A stretch of DNA of 64,000 nucleotides from Cyclobacterium marinum DSM 745 (GCF_000222485.1 NC_015914.1:5376001-5440000), one strand, 5' to 3'; shown: positions 27,011 to 36,674, counted from the first letter of the stretch. The notes: generated by a model from the sequence alone, not told the origin. A program made the numbers and translations.

Positions 27011-28588
27011 ATGAAAAAATCCACTTTCTTAAGAATTACATTAGTTTTACCACTCGCGCTGCTTTTCTTATTGACAGCCAATGCACAAAAAAAACCAATA
27101 ATAGGGGTAGCTGGAATTGCCCACGAATCAAACTCATTCAGCAGTCAATTAACGACGCTTGATTTATTTGATTTCAAACAGGGAGAGTCTCAAGAAGAAC
27201 TGTCTAAAAAATTCTTCTCCTTTGCCAATTCTCAAACCATAAGTTCAGGTTATATAGAAGGAGCTAAACAATTTGGCTTAGAACTTTATCCTACCGTGGT
27301 CACCAGAGCAAGACCTATGGGGCCTGTTACTGACGACGCCTTCAATACAATGATGGATGAGATTTTAAAGCAATTAAAGGCCGGACCAAAATTGGATGGC
27401 ATACTGCTTAACTTACATGGGGCAATGGTGGTGGAAAGCTACCCGAGTGGTGATGAAGAAATTGTCAAAAGAGTTCGGGAAGCTTTTGGCCCTGAAATGC
27501 CCATAATTGTTACTCATGATTTCCATGCCAATGTCACTCCTGAGTTGGTGCAATATTCAAATGTATTGATCACTTTCAAAGAAAATCCACATCTAGACAC
27601 ATTTGACCGAGGTTTACAAGCTGCAAAGATAATGTCCGAAATGGTTAAAGAAGGACTCAAACCAACGCAAGCAATTGTAAAAGCGCCAATGGTATACAAC
27701 ATTGTTTATCAAAGTACTTTTTCTAATCCTTTATTGCCTATAACAACAGAGAGTAAAGAAATGGAGAAAAATGATAAAATCCTTTCTGTGAGCGTTGCCG
27801 GAGGCTACCAATACGCTGATGTACCTTGGATGGGTCCATCAGTCATTGTTGTCACAGACAATGATGCTGAGCTCGCACAAAAGGAAGCCCAAAGACTTTC
27901 TGATAAATTGTGGGATACCCGCCATGAAACTGTACTCAAAAGCCCTCAACCTGCAGAGGCTGTGAAAATGGCCATGGAGCATGATGGACGACCTGTTGTC
28001 TTGATAGATATGGGAGACAATATTGGAGGTGGATCCACCGGTGACAGTTCATTTTTATTGGAAGAATTAATCAAACAAGGCGCTCAAGGATGGGTGATGG
28101 TTATAGCTGATCCGGAGGCTTATGCCGTTGCAGAAAAAGCCGGAGTTGGAAATGATTTTGATTTTGAAGTAGGCGGAAAAACTGATGACATGCATGGTAA
28201 ACCTGTTCGCATCAAAGGCCATGTTCGCTCGCTTAATGTAGGTCGATATTTGGAAACTGAGGTACGTCATGGAGGCGGACGATATTGGAACATGGGACAC
28301 ACTGCCGTTATTCAATTGGAAGGATCAACTTTGGATGAACCTAACTTGGTGTTATTAACCACTTTGGCCTCTAGCCCAAACAGTGCCCATCAATTAATAT
28401 CTAATGGAGTATATGTAAAGCGCCAAAAAATAATCGTAGCAAAAGGTAATATTGCCCCACATGCTGCTTATAAACCATTTGCTTCAAAATTAATACAAGT
28501 AGACAGTCCGGGGTCCACAGCCGTTAACCCGTCTTGGTTTACCTTCAAAAGAGCACGTAAAGGAATGTTTGGCATGGGAGATTATTAG
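27011..28588 (+). CDS. M81-family metallopeptidase (MlrC-like)
   Basis: 525 residues with signal peptide (about 1-25, ending LLTANAQ). The MlrC/M81 pattern is clear: IGVAGIAHESNSFS (31-44), LDGILLNLHGAMVVE (128-142, His136), IIVTHDFHANVTPELV (165-180, Asp170 and His172), and later LIDMGDNIGGGSTGDSS near 335-351. MlrC was named for microcystin breakdown, but most homologs have no tested substrate and act on peptides or related amides. Length agrees with the family. The gene is isolated on the plus strand and is followed by a strong terminator. Confidence 0.93.
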   Translation: MKKSTFLRITLVLPLALLFLLTANAQKKPIIGVAGIAHESNSFSSQLTTLDLFDFKQGESQEELSKKFFSFANSQTISSGYIEGAKQFGLELYPTVVTRARPMGPVTDDAFNTMMDEILKQLKAGPKLDGILLNLHGAMVVESYPSGDEEIVKRVREAFGPEMPIIVTHDFHANVTPELVQYSNVLITFKENPHLDTFDRGLQAAKIMSEMVKEGLKPTQAIVKAPMVYNIVYQSTFSNPLLPITTESKEMEKNDKILSVSVAGGYQYADVPWMGPSVIVVTDNDAELAQKEAQRLSDKLWDTRHETVLKSPQPAEAVKMAMEHDGRPVVLIDMGDNIGGGSTGDSSFLLEELIKQGAQGWVMVIADPEAYAVAEKAGVGNDFDFEVGGKTDDMHGKPVRIKGHVRSLNVGRYLETEVRHGGGRYWNMGHTAVIQLEGSTLDEPNLVLLTTLASSPNSAHQLISNGVYVKRQKIIVAKGNIAPHAAYKPFASKLIQVDSPGSTAVNPSWFTFKRARKGMFGMGDY

Positions 28589-28929
28589 TTGCTCACTTTT
28601 AAAGGATAAATACCAAACCAGTCGCTTACAATTTAATCATTGTGATGCTATGCTAAAATTTCTGAACAGGCTGATTTTACAGGATTTTAAACCCTAGCTG
28701 AAAAAGTTCAGTACAATCTATATAAATCCTACAACATATTCAGATTAAAGATAATCGCCCTTTTGGTAATACCAAGAGGGCGATTTCATTTAAAAGCATT
28801 TTAGCACATTGGGACCGATCAAAAAAGCTTCTATTATAAACAAAGTTTAGTCAATTGAAGTATGATCTTTGCCTCCGTTCTGTTAATTAATATTCATTTT
28901 GATCCTACTAGTTACTCAAAAATCAGGCA
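28589..28929. other. Convergent intergenic region, 341 bp
   Basis: No gene. It contains the terminator at 28753-28785, listed separately. The remainder is AT-rich and featureless. Confidence 0.5.
28753..28785 (+). terminator. Long hairpin terminator after the M81 peptidase gene
   Basis: Arms AATCGCCCTTTTGGTA (28753-28768) and TACCAAGAGGGCGATT (28770-28785) pair over 16 positions with one G.T-type mismatch; the tip would open to form the loop. It lies about 165 bases after the peptidase stop. Because it is nearly symmetric it could also stop the convergent symporter transcript. Confidence 0.6.
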
Positions 28930-30069
28930 TTATTTTTCAATTTCTTTTAATGGTTGAGGGGTTTCTGTAAGTTTTGAAACATCATTTTCACCAGTTGGAG
29001 CTGTGCGCCACCAGTTGGCGAGGAACGATCCTGATATATCCATCCAAGTGCCAAAAATAGCAGGAAAAAGACCTAAAGTAGCCGCTTTCCCTAACTCAGA
29101 AGCTATTCCTGCCGCCATCCCTCCATTCTGCATCCCCACTTCAATAGCTATGGTTCTGCTGTCAACTTTATTCATCTTGAATAATCTACAACCCCAATAT
29201 CCTAATACATATCCACTTGCATTATGAATTATGGCTGCAAGCAAAAGCAATAGACCAATTTCCAAAAGGCTGTCTCGACCTGCTGCAACAATTACAGCGA
29301 TTATTATAACATTGGCAGCCATGGCCACAAAAGGCATAGCAGTATGCACCCACCCGGCCTTGTTTTTAAAAATTTTGTTGAAAACCATACCAGCCACTAT
29401 GGGAACAAATATCATTTTGATAATACTAATCATCATCTGAAAAGAGTCAATTGGAATAAACTGTCCAGCCAAAAGTTTCATTAACATTGGAGTTAAAAAA
29501 GGAGCTAATATTGTGGTAAAAGCAGTTAAAGTTATGGATAAGGCAAGGTTTCCTTTGGCCAAAAAAGTGATAATATTAGAAGAAACACCACTTGGTGATG
29601 AACCTATAAGAACAATTCCTGCAGCTATTTCTGGCGGGAAGCCCATAAGAAGAGCCAAGCTAATGGCCAAAATTGGCATAATGGTGAATTGCGAAATCAA
29701 CCCTACAATTACCCCTCTAGGCATTTTAAGGACCCCTTGAAAATCCTTTATGCCCATGGTAGTACCCATACCAAACATGATCAGTTGTATTAAAGGCACT
29801 ATAAATCCCTCTGTATGGTACCCTCCTACTTCAGTTATATAACCAGGATAAACCATGCTTATGGCTACAGCTGCAATAACCCATACCGTAAAGGAAAAGC
29901 CTTTTAATCGTGAAAAGCCCTGCATCCCAATCAACAGAAAAGTAAAAAAAACCAACACAAGTAATCCTGCCAATTCATTGTTGGCCAATACAAGCATTAA
30001 AATAATTCCTAATAATGATATTCCTGCCAGTACAAGAGATGTACTCCATAGCTTATGCTTACTATTCAT
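28930..30069 (-). CDS. BASS-type (bile acid:sodium symporter family) transporter
   Basis: 379 residues forming about 10 membrane helices. The family hallmark GSSPSGVSSNIITFLAKGN (156-174) marks the crossed-helix sodium and substrate site, followed by LTAFTTILAPFLTP. IKDFQGVLKMPRGVIVGL (107-124) and the late AIEVGMQNGGMAAGIAS are also typical. It is an inner-membrane sodium-coupled organic-anion importer; the substrate cannot be predicted (pyruvate, pantoate and others are carried by relatives). It is transcribed alone. The short C-terminal hydrophilic tail (about 355-379) is probably cytoplasmic. Confidence 0.92.
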   Translation of the reverse strand: MNSKHKLWSTSLVLAGISLLGIILMLVLANNELAGLLVLVFFTFLLIGMQGFSRLKGFSFTVWVIAAVAISMVYPGYITEVGGYHTEGFIVPLIQLIMFGMGTTMGIKDFQGVLKMPRGVIVGLISQFTIMPILAISLALLMGFPPEIAAGIVLIGSSPSGVSSNIITFLAKGNLALSITLTAFTTILAPFLTPMLMKLLAGQFIPIDSFQMMISIIKMIFVPIVAGMVFNKIFKNKAGWVHTAMPFVAMAANVIIIAVIVAAGRDSLLEIGLLLLLAAIIHNASGYVLGYWGCRLFKMNKVDSRTIAIEVGMQNGGMAAGIASELGKAATLGLFPAIFGTWMDISGSFLANWWRTAPTGENDVSKLTETPQPLKEIEK

Positions 30070-30371
30070 GGTTGTTTTTTAAGTGGATTTGAAATGGTGT
30101 CAATTTGCACATCAACTTAGATTATAACTAAGTTCAAGGTAAATTGCCTTTTCTGTAAATATAGAAGGGTTTTTAATAATTAGGGGCAAATGCAAAACCT
30201 TTTACTTTAAAAAATTGGTAATATGTTAAAAAATAGGGTCTACTGGAAGGATATCAAAAAGATTGATGAGGTGAAGGAGTGATTGCTGAGGGGGCGATTG
30301 CGTGATCTGTTATGAAGTGAGTGGGTGGTGGTTGGTGGTTTTTTTCTTTCCGGATTTCGTTAAAAGATGGC
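30070..30371. other. Intergenic region, 302 bp
   Basis: No gene. Positions about 30250-30345 are rich in G and T with few C, the opposite-strand equivalent of the G-poor tracts near 16145 and 20960. No clear hairpin. Confidence 0.4.
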
Positions 30372-30800
30372 CTAATAACAGACGTTAATGGAGAGTTGTT
30401 GATTTCCGGAATTTAAATAAACGTAATAGGACTCAGGTTTAGTATTCTTGTTTCCACAATAAAATTCTCCCGATAGCCCATATCCTTCCTTTGGTTTTCC
30501 CAAAAGAGAGTAATCCATTTTGCCATTTTTATTGCTATCATGAAAAACAGTAATCATGTATTCTCCAGGTTCCAAGGCCGGAAGGTTAATATGTGAGGCT
30601 ATTTCCAACGGTACCTGAATTTTTTCAACAGGCTCCAATTCCACCATCAAATTTATTGGTTGTTTTTTAAACACCTGAACCCGCACATCTCCTCCAAGGT
30701 CAAAATTCAAATTACTTAAATTAAGGGTAGTTTGATTATAATCATAAAAGGTAAATGAACTTATAAGAATAGAATAAAGGAGTGTTAAGGCAATTTTCAT
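30372..30800 (-). CDS. DUF2141 family secreted protein
   Basis: 142 residues with a signal-like hydrophobic N-terminus (MKIALTLLYSILISSFTF). The DUF2141 core is visible: NLPALEPGEYMITVFHDSNKNGKMDYSLLGKPKEGYGLS (about 73-111), in which DSNKNGKMD resembles a calcium-binding loop. DUF2141 proteins are small periplasmic proteins of unknown function common in Bacteroidota and Proteobacteria. It lies 42 bases downstream of the FadL-like gene on the same strand, so the two are probably co-transcribed. Confidence 0.9.
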   Translation of the reverse strand: MKIALTLLYSILISSFTFYDYNQTTLNLSNLNFDLGGDVRVQVFKKQPINLMVELEPVEKIQVPLEIASHINLPALEPGEYMITVFHDSNKNGKMDYSLLGKPKEGYGLSGEFYCGNKNTKPESYYVYLNSGNQQLSINVCY

Positions 30801-30842
30801 TTTTAATCAATTAGAATTTAAGGCACATTTTGTTAAATAATT

Positions 30843-32084
30843 TTATTTGTAACCAACCTTTTGAAACCAAATATCTGCTAGGTTAATATTCAATACAATA
30901 CCATGGGTTGTCTCTCTTGAAAGTAACGAAGTGCTTCCTTGTTTTTCAAACTGGTAAGATAAATTCAACCTTGTGAACCCTTGGATAGGAATCCCAATTC
31001 CGGCAGTAAGTCCCCAACGATCTACTGCTTGATTTTGAAATTGATAGTTACCGGTATCATAGTAAGCACCTGCAGCATAACTCAATTTTTGAGGATATCG
31101 ATAGCCACTTGAAATAGGCACATACTCGATTCCTAAGTTAACTTGATGAGCAGGTATATAATCCTCCCAAGAATCAGGAAATAGTTTATAGGTATAATCT
31201 GCGGCAAAAATCCAACTTTTATTTTGATAAGATAATCCTGCTTTAAATGTTTGATAGAAATCTATTTTTTCCTTGTCACCTGTAGATTCAAACAACAAGG
31301 TGTCTGAGCCGGAAAGTTGAATTTCTTCAGAAATGGTTTCCACCATATAAGCAGGAGCTTGATATACCAAGCCCATCAATAACTTTTTATCTTTATTTTG
31401 ATAGGCTACATATTGTAAACCCACATCCACTCCTGCACCACTATAGCTATTTTTTATGTTCAATTGAAAGTCATCTATGGAGCCGTCACCATTACCTTCT
31501 ATGGCATATGAATTATTATTATTAATTACACCAAAGGCATAATACGGCCTAATCCCTAATGAGAGGCGTGGATGTAATGCATAAGCATAATTAATATAAA
31601 CTTTACTTATGTCGCCGTAATTCTTAGTCAACTTAGAATAAGGATCATCAGACCCCACAAAATAAGTGGTTTCCATAAAACTGTTATCTACACTACTTAT
31701 GGGAGTAATTCCAAAGTTTAAAGCAGATTTATTGGAAATCTTCAACCAAAAGGCAACATGAGACAGATTAGTCCTATTCACATCAACATTTTCATCAGTG
31801 GTTGCAATGTTCATCATCTGATATTTTACATCTGCATCGACCATAAAATTATACCCTCCAAATATCCCAATACTGGAGGCGGGGTTGACAAGGTTTAAGA
31901 AATATGGAGATTGTACTGCCACACCTGTGCCTCCAAGCCTTGCAGCATGTCCTACATTGTCATTATTTATCAAGCCTATTCCGTAGGAAGAATATAAGGA
32001 ACCATCTCCCCTTTGCGCCAACAAATTTCCTGTTAGCAGCAAGGACATAAGACATAAACACAGCGATCGAATAGGAAAAGTCAT
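30843..32084 (-). CDS. FadL/OmpP1-like outer-membrane beta-barrel protein
   Basis: 413 residues with signal peptide (cut near LLAQ, residues 21-24). The mature N-terminus GDGSLYSSYGIGLINNDNVGHAARLGGTGVAVQSPYFLNLVNPAS is a pattern shared with OmpP1/FadL/PorV-type barrels of Bacteroidota. Alternating aromatic strands continue to the end (TRLNLSYQFEKQGS). Such proteins transport hydrophobic compounds or serve type IX secretion; which applies here is open. The DUF2141 gene follows on the same strand. The gene is divergent from the DUF4270 operon. Confidence 0.8.
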   Translation of the reverse strand: MTFPIRSLCLCLMSLLLTGNLLAQRGDGSLYSSYGIGLINNDNVGHAARLGGTGVAVQSPYFLNLVNPASSIGIFGGYNFMVDADVKYQMMNIATTDENVDVNRTNLSHVAFWLKISNKSALNFGITPISSVDNSFMETTYFVGSDDPYSKLTKNYGDISKVYINYAYALHPRLSLGIRPYYAFGVINNNNSYAIEGNGDGSIDDFQLNIKNSYSGAGVDVGLQYVAYQNKDKKLLMGLVYQAPAYMVETISEEIQLSGSDTLLFESTGDKEKIDFYQTFKAGLSYQNKSWIFAADYTYKLFPDSWEDYIPAHQVNLGIEYVPISSGYRYPQKLSYAAGAYYDTGNYQFQNQAVDRWGLTAGIGIPIQGFTRLNLSYQFEKQGSTSLLSRETTHGIVLNINLADIWFQKVGYK

Positions 32085-32323
32085 TTTGATTTTTTCGGAA
32101 AGCTAGGACTACAAAATGTAACATGCTTCTATAATAGCCCTAAGGGCAATTTGTATAGACGAAATTCCCTTTTTTACCGCCCAAAAAGCAAAAACTAGAC
32201 TATAAGCCATTTTTGAAGGATCATAGATAACAAAGGGCCTTTCGTCGAGAAGATTGTCACTTATGTCTATTTTAACTTATTAATCGAAGAAGATTGATTT
32301 GGTTTGAGGCAAAAATTAACTCT

Positions 32324-33610
32324 ATGCAATCAATTTTCAGATCAATCAAATACTTCTGCATTTCTGCTTTGGCTTTATTAATGACAGGGTGTTTTGAAAA
32401 TGACATCCTTGTCCAGCCTGAGGTTATTAAGGACGATGATCAGCTGGATGTCAGTTTGATCGAAAGCACTGATATACTATTGTATAGTTATTTCAAGGAT
32501 AGTTTGGTAACCAATGATAGAAGCAGTTTTTTATTGGGCTCATACGAAGACACCATTAGGGGAAAGATTGATGCCATACCTTATGTACAATTCGGGGCAG
32601 AAAGTAGTATCAGGATGAATGATGAAGCGCAAATGGATTCCGTAGTACTCGTACTATTCTACGAAAGCTTCCACTATGATACCATCCCTGTTTTTGATCT
32701 CAATATTTATGAACTTTTAGAAAGCCCTGAACCTGATGATGATGGGGATATTTATAACTTTCAAACATTTAGCTACGATTCAAATCCATTGGTAAGCAAA
32801 TCAATTCAGGCTTTACCTCATAAAGATTCACTTACTATCAAACTCCCCTACGAGTTTGGTCTTGAACTATTTGAGCAATCAAAATCCAGTAGCACTATCT
32901 TCGATTCAAATGATGATTTGGAAGAATATTTCAAAGGATTTAGAATTGAGCCGGTTGGTATGGGGCCGTTACTGACATTTGCAGAGACGTCTTATATTGG
33001 TTTTTATTATAAAGCCTCAACAGACATTTCTCAAACCAATTCCTACTTTAAAATCACAGTGCAAAGTGGCACAGAGCAATTCACTAACCTGACAGTAGAT
33101 AAAACCTATGGTATTTTTCAAGGTTTTGAAGCCTATACAAACATAAGTTCAGAAGAAACTTCAGGGACTTTGATGGTGGATCCACTCTATAATTCAGGAA
33201 TCAGAATCGAGTTCCCGGAAACCCAGAGTCTTAAAGAGATTTCCGAGAGTTTCTTTATTTCTTCGGCCATACTTCACCTACCGGTGAGGCCGGGAACTTA
33301 TAATAATTATTTCAATACCCCATCCTATTCAATCAGTGTATATGTAGTAGATAAAGACAACGAAATCATTGGTTCTTTAGGTACTATAGGCATGACTGCT
33401 TTTGATGATCAATTTCAGGAAAACACCTATTTTGAAATTCCTGTAAAGGATTTTATTGACAGCCAGTTGACCACAAATTACGACAATGGAAATGCATTAT
33501 GGATAACCATCCCTCAGAGCACTTCCTTTACCACAAATTACTTGGCCTTTTCATCTCATTCAACACAACAAAAAATTAAACTAGATATTGTATTTCTTCC
33601 TTTAAATTAA
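32324..33610 (+). CDS. DUF4270 family lipoprotein
   Basis: Frame open from 32294, but I chose the ATG at 32324 because the signal peptide begins there (MQSIFRSIKYF) and ends in LMTGC (Cys23 from this start), a good lipobox. The mature part fits DUF4270: an early LLGSYEDTIRGKIDAIPYVQF segment, MDSVVLVLFYESFHYDT, then FNTPSYSISVYVVDKDN and a C-terminal LDIVFLPLN. Family members are surface or periplasmic lipoproteins of unknown function in Bacteroidota, often beside kelch-repeat proteins. A kelch lipoprotein gene follows after 6 bases, and LytS/LytTR genes come next, so this is likely the first gene of a four-gene operon. Confidence 0.88.
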   Translation: MQSIFRSIKYFCISALALLMTGCFENDILVQPEVIKDDDQLDVSLIESTDILLYSYFKDSLVTNDRSSFLLGSYEDTIRGKIDAIPYVQFGAESSIRMNDEAQMDSVVLVLFYESFHYDTIPVFDLNIYELLESPEPDDDGDIYNFQTFSYDSNPLVSKSIQALPHKDSLTIKLPYEFGLELFEQSKSSSTIFDSNDDLEEYFKGFRIEPVGMGPLLTFAETSYIGFYYKASTDISQTNSYFKITVQSGTEQFTNLTVDKTYGIFQGFEAYTNISSEETSGTLMVDPLYNSGIRIEFPETQSLKEISESFFISSAILHLPVRPGTYNNYFNTPSYSISVYVVDKDNEIIGSLGTIGMTAFDDQFQENTYFEIPVKDFIDSQLTTNYDNGNALWITIPQSTSFTTNYLAFSSHSTQQKIKLDIVFLPLN

Positions 33611-33616
33611 ATTATT

Positions 33617-34216
33617 ATGAATAAAACACGTTTGTTAATAGGAGCTATTGTTGGAGTTTTTTTCCTTGGAGGTTGCATCAGCGATGATGAAACAACTTCG
33701 GAAGGCAACTGGGTCCAAAGATCCTATTTCGAAGGTAGCAACCGCTCCAATGCTGCCGCTTTTTCCATAGATAGTAGAGCCTTTATTATGGGAGGTTATA
33801 CCGGAGATGAGTATTTGAGTGATTTCTGGGAATACAATGCCACAGGAGACTACTGGATCAAGAAAGCAGATTTTCCCGGACAAGCACGGAGCAATGCCGT
33901 TGCTTTCTCTATCGATGGAAAAGGCTACGTAGGCACCGGCTATGATGGCACAAATAAGCTCAATGATTTTTGGGAATACGATCCTGAAACTGATACATGG
34001 ATGGAAGTAGCTTCTTTTGGAGGAACAGCCCGATACAATGCCATTGGATTTTCGCTTGTTGATAAGGGGTATATTGGAACCGGATATGATGGATTTCTGG
34101 GAATACAATGCCACAGGAGACTACTGGATCAAGAAAGCAGATTTTCCCGGACAAGCACGGAGCAATGCCGTTGCTTTCTCTATCGATGGAAAAGGCTACG
34201 TAGGCACCGGCTATGA
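33617..34216 (+). CDS. Kelch-repeat lipoprotein, N-terminal part, truncated by frameshifting duplication
   Basis: Start ATG and lipobox LGGC (Cys20) are intact. Kelch blades follow (DFWEYNATGDYWIKKADFPG and DFWEYDPETDTWMEVASFGG) in the natural frame to about residue 158. At that point an exact 271-bp tandem duplication begins; because 271 is not a multiple of 3, the second copy is read out of frame and the last 41 residues are nonsense. The remaining frame continues in the next entry. Removing one copy restores one reading frame of 326 codons plus stop. As it stands the product is truncated and probably inactive. Confidence 0.8.
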   Translation: MNKTRLLIGAIVGVFFLGGCISDDETTSEGNWVQRSYFEGSNRSNAAAFSIDSRAFIMGGYTGDEYLSDFWEYNATGDYWIKKADFPGQARSNAVAFSIDGKGYVGTGYDGTNKLNDFWEYDPETDTWMEVASFGGTARYNAIGFSLVDKGYIGTGYDGFLGIQCHRRLLDQESRFSRTSTEQCRCFLYRWKRLRRHRL

Positions 34217-34364
34217 TGGCACAAATAAGCTCAATGATTTTTGGGAATACGATCCTGAAACTGATACATGGATGGAAGTAGCTTCTTTTGGAGGAACAGC
34301 CCGATACAATGCCATTGGATTTTCGCTTGTTGATAAGGGGTATATTGGAACCGGATATGATGGA
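33821..34364 (+). repeat. Exact 271-bp tandem duplication inside the kelch gene
   Basis: 33821-34091 is repeated at 34092-34362 with no difference; identity runs 2 further bases at the junction (microhomology GA). The unit spans nearly two kelch blades. The shift of one base explains the broken frame. Absence of any base change means the event is very recent, reversible by recombination, or an assembly artefact. Confidence 0.95.
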
Positions 34365-34868
34365 AGTGAACAAAAAGATTTTTGGCAGTATGATCCTGCT
34401 ACCGATTCTTGGACACAAATAATCTCTATGGGAGGTGCCAAACGTCAAGGAGCATCTGTTTTTGTAATCGATGATGTTGCATATATCGGAACAGGTATTA
34501 ATAATGGGTCTTATGAATATGATTTCTGGGCTTTGGATGGCAACACCTTAGAGTGGACGAGGAAAAATGACCTTGATTACAGTGACGACTATGCAATCGT
34601 AAGAAGTGAAGCCAGTGCCTTTTCTATTGATTCTTATGGTTATATTGTGGCCGGGTCTATTGGTTCGGTGATGGGTAGCACTTGGGAGTATCATCCTAGT
34701 GACGACACTTGGGAAGAAAAAACACCAATTGAAGCCGTTTATAGAGCGGGTGCTTCAGCCTTCTCAGTCAACAGTAGGGCTTACGTTTTATTGGGAAGAA
34801 GTTCTAGCCTTAGGTTTGATGACATCTATGAATTTCAGCCTTTTGTTTATTATGATGAAGAGGATTAA
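34017..34868 (+). CDS. Kelch-repeat protein, C-terminal part (displaced by duplication)
   Basis: 283-codon frame. The first 25 codons lie in the first repeat copy in an unnatural frame. True kelch sequence starts at 34092 (DFWEYNATGDYWIKK) and runs to the stop, with blades marked by DFWEYDPETDTW, DFWQYDPATDSW, DFWALDGNTLEW and STWEYHPSDDTW. It lacks a signal peptide, so it would not be exported on its own. It is the downstream part of the gene starting at 33617. LytS follows 19 bases later. Kelch propellers usually mediate protein or carbohydrate contact. Confidence 0.7.
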   Translation: MEEQPDTMPLDFRLLIRGILEPDMMDFWEYNATGDYWIKKADFPGQARSNAVAFSIDGKGYVGTGYDGTNKLNDFWEYDPETDTWMEVASFGGTARYNAIGFSLVDKGYIGTGYDGSEQKDFWQYDPATDSWTQIISMGGAKRQGASVFVIDDVAYIGTGINNGSYEYDFWALDGNTLEWTRKNDLDYSDDYAIVRSEASAFSIDSYGYIVAGSIGSVMGSTWEYHPSDDTWEEKTPIEAVYRAGASAFSVNSRAYVLLGRSSSLRFDDIYEFQPFVYYDEED

Positions 34869-34887
34869 ATTTATCAAAGCCATATAA

Positions 34888-35934
34888 ATGCTTCAAATTG
34901 AAAAAAAAATAATTTTAAAGACATTGGTTCATGTCTTAATACTGGGAATAATATTATTCCCAGTATTTTTTGTTATTTCCAATAAAAGCGAGGTAATCAG
35001 GCCAAACTTTCACCTAAGTATTCCCAATAGTAGCATTGTAATTTTCTATCTGATCAATATAATTTGGTTGATCCCAAAATTAATTTTCGAAAGGAAATAT
35101 TTAAAATACGCCCTATTTATCCTCCTTTTTTTAGCCTTATTCTTATTTTTTCAATATACCTTTTTCGATTTTATTCCCATAGAAGGCGACCGTCCTCCTC
35201 CAAGGTTTCAGATGAGAAGAAACCAAATGTTTTTTTTATTTCCTTCTATTTTCAGATTCGTTTTAATTATGGCGTTGGGAACGGCCATAGAACTGATTGC
35301 CAAATTTGAGCAGGAGCACAAAAGATATGATGAATTAGAAAGACAAAAAATCATCAAGGAACTTAGCTTTTTAAAGAATCAATTTAATCCTCATTTTCTG
35401 TTCAATGCCCTAAATAATATTTATTCGTTGGCAAGTAAGAAATCAGAGAACACTACCCCGTCCATCATGTTACTGTCAAACATGTTAAGGTATGTATTGT
35501 ACGAGTCCGGAAAAGAAAAAGTACCTATTCATCAAGAAATAGATTTTATAAAAAATTACATAAACCTCGAGAAACTCAAATTTTCGGATAGTAATGCACC
35601 TCAAATTAAATGTTATTTTTCCTTATTGAATGAAAATTATGCTGTAGAACCCCTTCTTTTCATCACTTTAATTGAAAATGCATTTAAACATGGCATCAGT
35701 TATGTCACCCCATCCTTTATCTTAATTTCCTTTACAGAAAACAACGATGAAATAGCGCTTTCCGTTATCAATAGCGTGGGTAAAAGGGATGATGAAAATA
35801 TTAATACCAACAAAACCGGTGTAGGGCTTGAGAATTTAAAGAAAAGATTAGAATTACTGTACCCTGGTAAACACAGCTTTAGGCAGATTTATGAAAATAG
35901 TACATTTAAGTCTTTTCTAAAAATAAAGAAATGA
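34888..35934 (+). CDS. LytS/YehU-type membrane sensor histidine kinase
   Basis: 348 residues. Four N-terminal membrane helices (about 9-31, 49-65, 74-92, 115-135), then a short coiled linker and the His_kinase domain with FNPHFLFNALNNIYS (166-180), where His169 is the phosphorylation site. The HATPase part includes LITLIENAFKHG (about 253-265) and GVGLENLKKRLELLYPG (about 311-327). No extracellular sensor domain is present, so the signal is probably sensed within the membrane. The stop overlaps the LytTR gene start by 4 bases (ATGA). It follows the kelch gene by 19 bases and is probably in the same operon. Confidence 0.95.
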   Translation: MLQIEKKIILKTLVHVLILGIILFPVFFVISNKSEVIRPNFHLSIPNSSIVIFYLINIIWLIPKLIFERKYLKYALFILLFLALFLFFQYTFFDFIPIEGDRPPPRFQMRRNQMFFLFPSIFRFVLIMALGTAIELIAKFEQEHKRYDELERQKIIKELSFLKNQFNPHFLFNALNNIYSLASKKSENTTPSIMLLSNMLRYVLYESGKEKVPIHQEIDFIKNYINLEKLKFSDSNAPQIKCYFSLLNENYAVEPLLFITLIENAFKHGISYVTPSFILISFTENNDEIALSVINSVGKRDDENINTNKTGVGLENLKKRLELLYPGKHSFRQIYENSTFKSFLKIKK

Positions 35935-36674
35935 AAATAAATTGTATAATCATTGACGATGAGGTATTGGCTTTGGATATTTTAGAAGATTATATCTCTA
36001 GAATGCCCATGTTAGAATTAAAAGGTAGGTTTGACTCTCCTTTAAAGGCATTAGATTGCATCGTACATGATGACATCCAATTAATTTTTTTAGATATCAA
36101 CATGCCGGATATCAATGGCATTAAATTTTATGAAAGCCTTTCTAACAAACCCAAAGTAATATTTACTACTGCCTATAGTGAATATGCGGTAAAAGGATTT
36201 GAAATCAATGCCATTGACTATTTATTAAAGCCCATCAGTTTCAGTAGATTTTTTCAGGCAGTAAGTAAGGTAATCCATATTCCTGAAGTCAAGCCTACCA
36301 CTAGCCCCCAACCAAGTTTTCAAGATCAACTAAATGATGAATCTTCCAAGTTTATTTTTGTTAAAGTAGAGCATTTCACCATTAAAGTGGAATTAAAAGA
36401 CATTGCCTACTTGCAAGGGTACAAGGATTATGTGAAAATATATCTAATTGGTAAAGAACAGCCCATACTAACCCTAAATTCCATCAAGCATTATGAAATG
36501 AGCCTCTTTTCCAAAGGCTTTATTCGAATCCATAAATCCTATATTGTTTCAGTCAATCAGATCGAGATTATAAGTCGCAACAAAGTAAAACTTATTGACA
36601 AAGATCTGCACATCACCATTGGAGGGAATTACAGGGACTTTTTCTACGAACTTGTGGTTAACAAAAATATTTAA
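35931..36674 (+). CDS. LytTR-family response regulator
   Basis: 247 residues. Receiver domain (about 1-115) with IIIDDE at 6-11 and phospho-acceptor Asp55 in FLDINMPDINGI. TTAYSEYAVKGFEINAIDYLLKPI marks the end of the receiver. The C-terminal LytTR DNA-binding domain spans about 140-240, with FIFVKVEHFTIKVELKDIAYLQGYKDYVKIYL and GFIRIHKSYIVSVNQIE. Partner of the kinase encoded immediately upstream, by overlap and by pairing in the family. Targets may include its own operon. Followed by copy 2 of the dispersed repeat. Confidence 0.96.
   Translation: MKINCIIIDDEVLALDILEDYISRMPMLELKGRFDSPLKALDCIVHDDIQLIFLDINMPDINGIKFYESLSNKPKVIFTTAYSEYAVKGFEINAIDYLLKPISFSRFFQAVSKVIHIPEVKPTTSPQPSFQDQLNDESSKFIFVKVEHFTIKVELKDIAYLQGYKDYVKIYLIGKEQPILTLNSIKHYEMSLFSKGFIRIHKSYIVSVNQIEIISRNKVKLIDKDLHITIGGNYRDFFYELVVNKNI

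Noticed and set aside
33960..34448. 162-codon minus-strand frame across the kelch duplication
   Set aside because: Antisense shadow of the kelch sequence, lengthened by the duplication; it has no protein-like features of its own.
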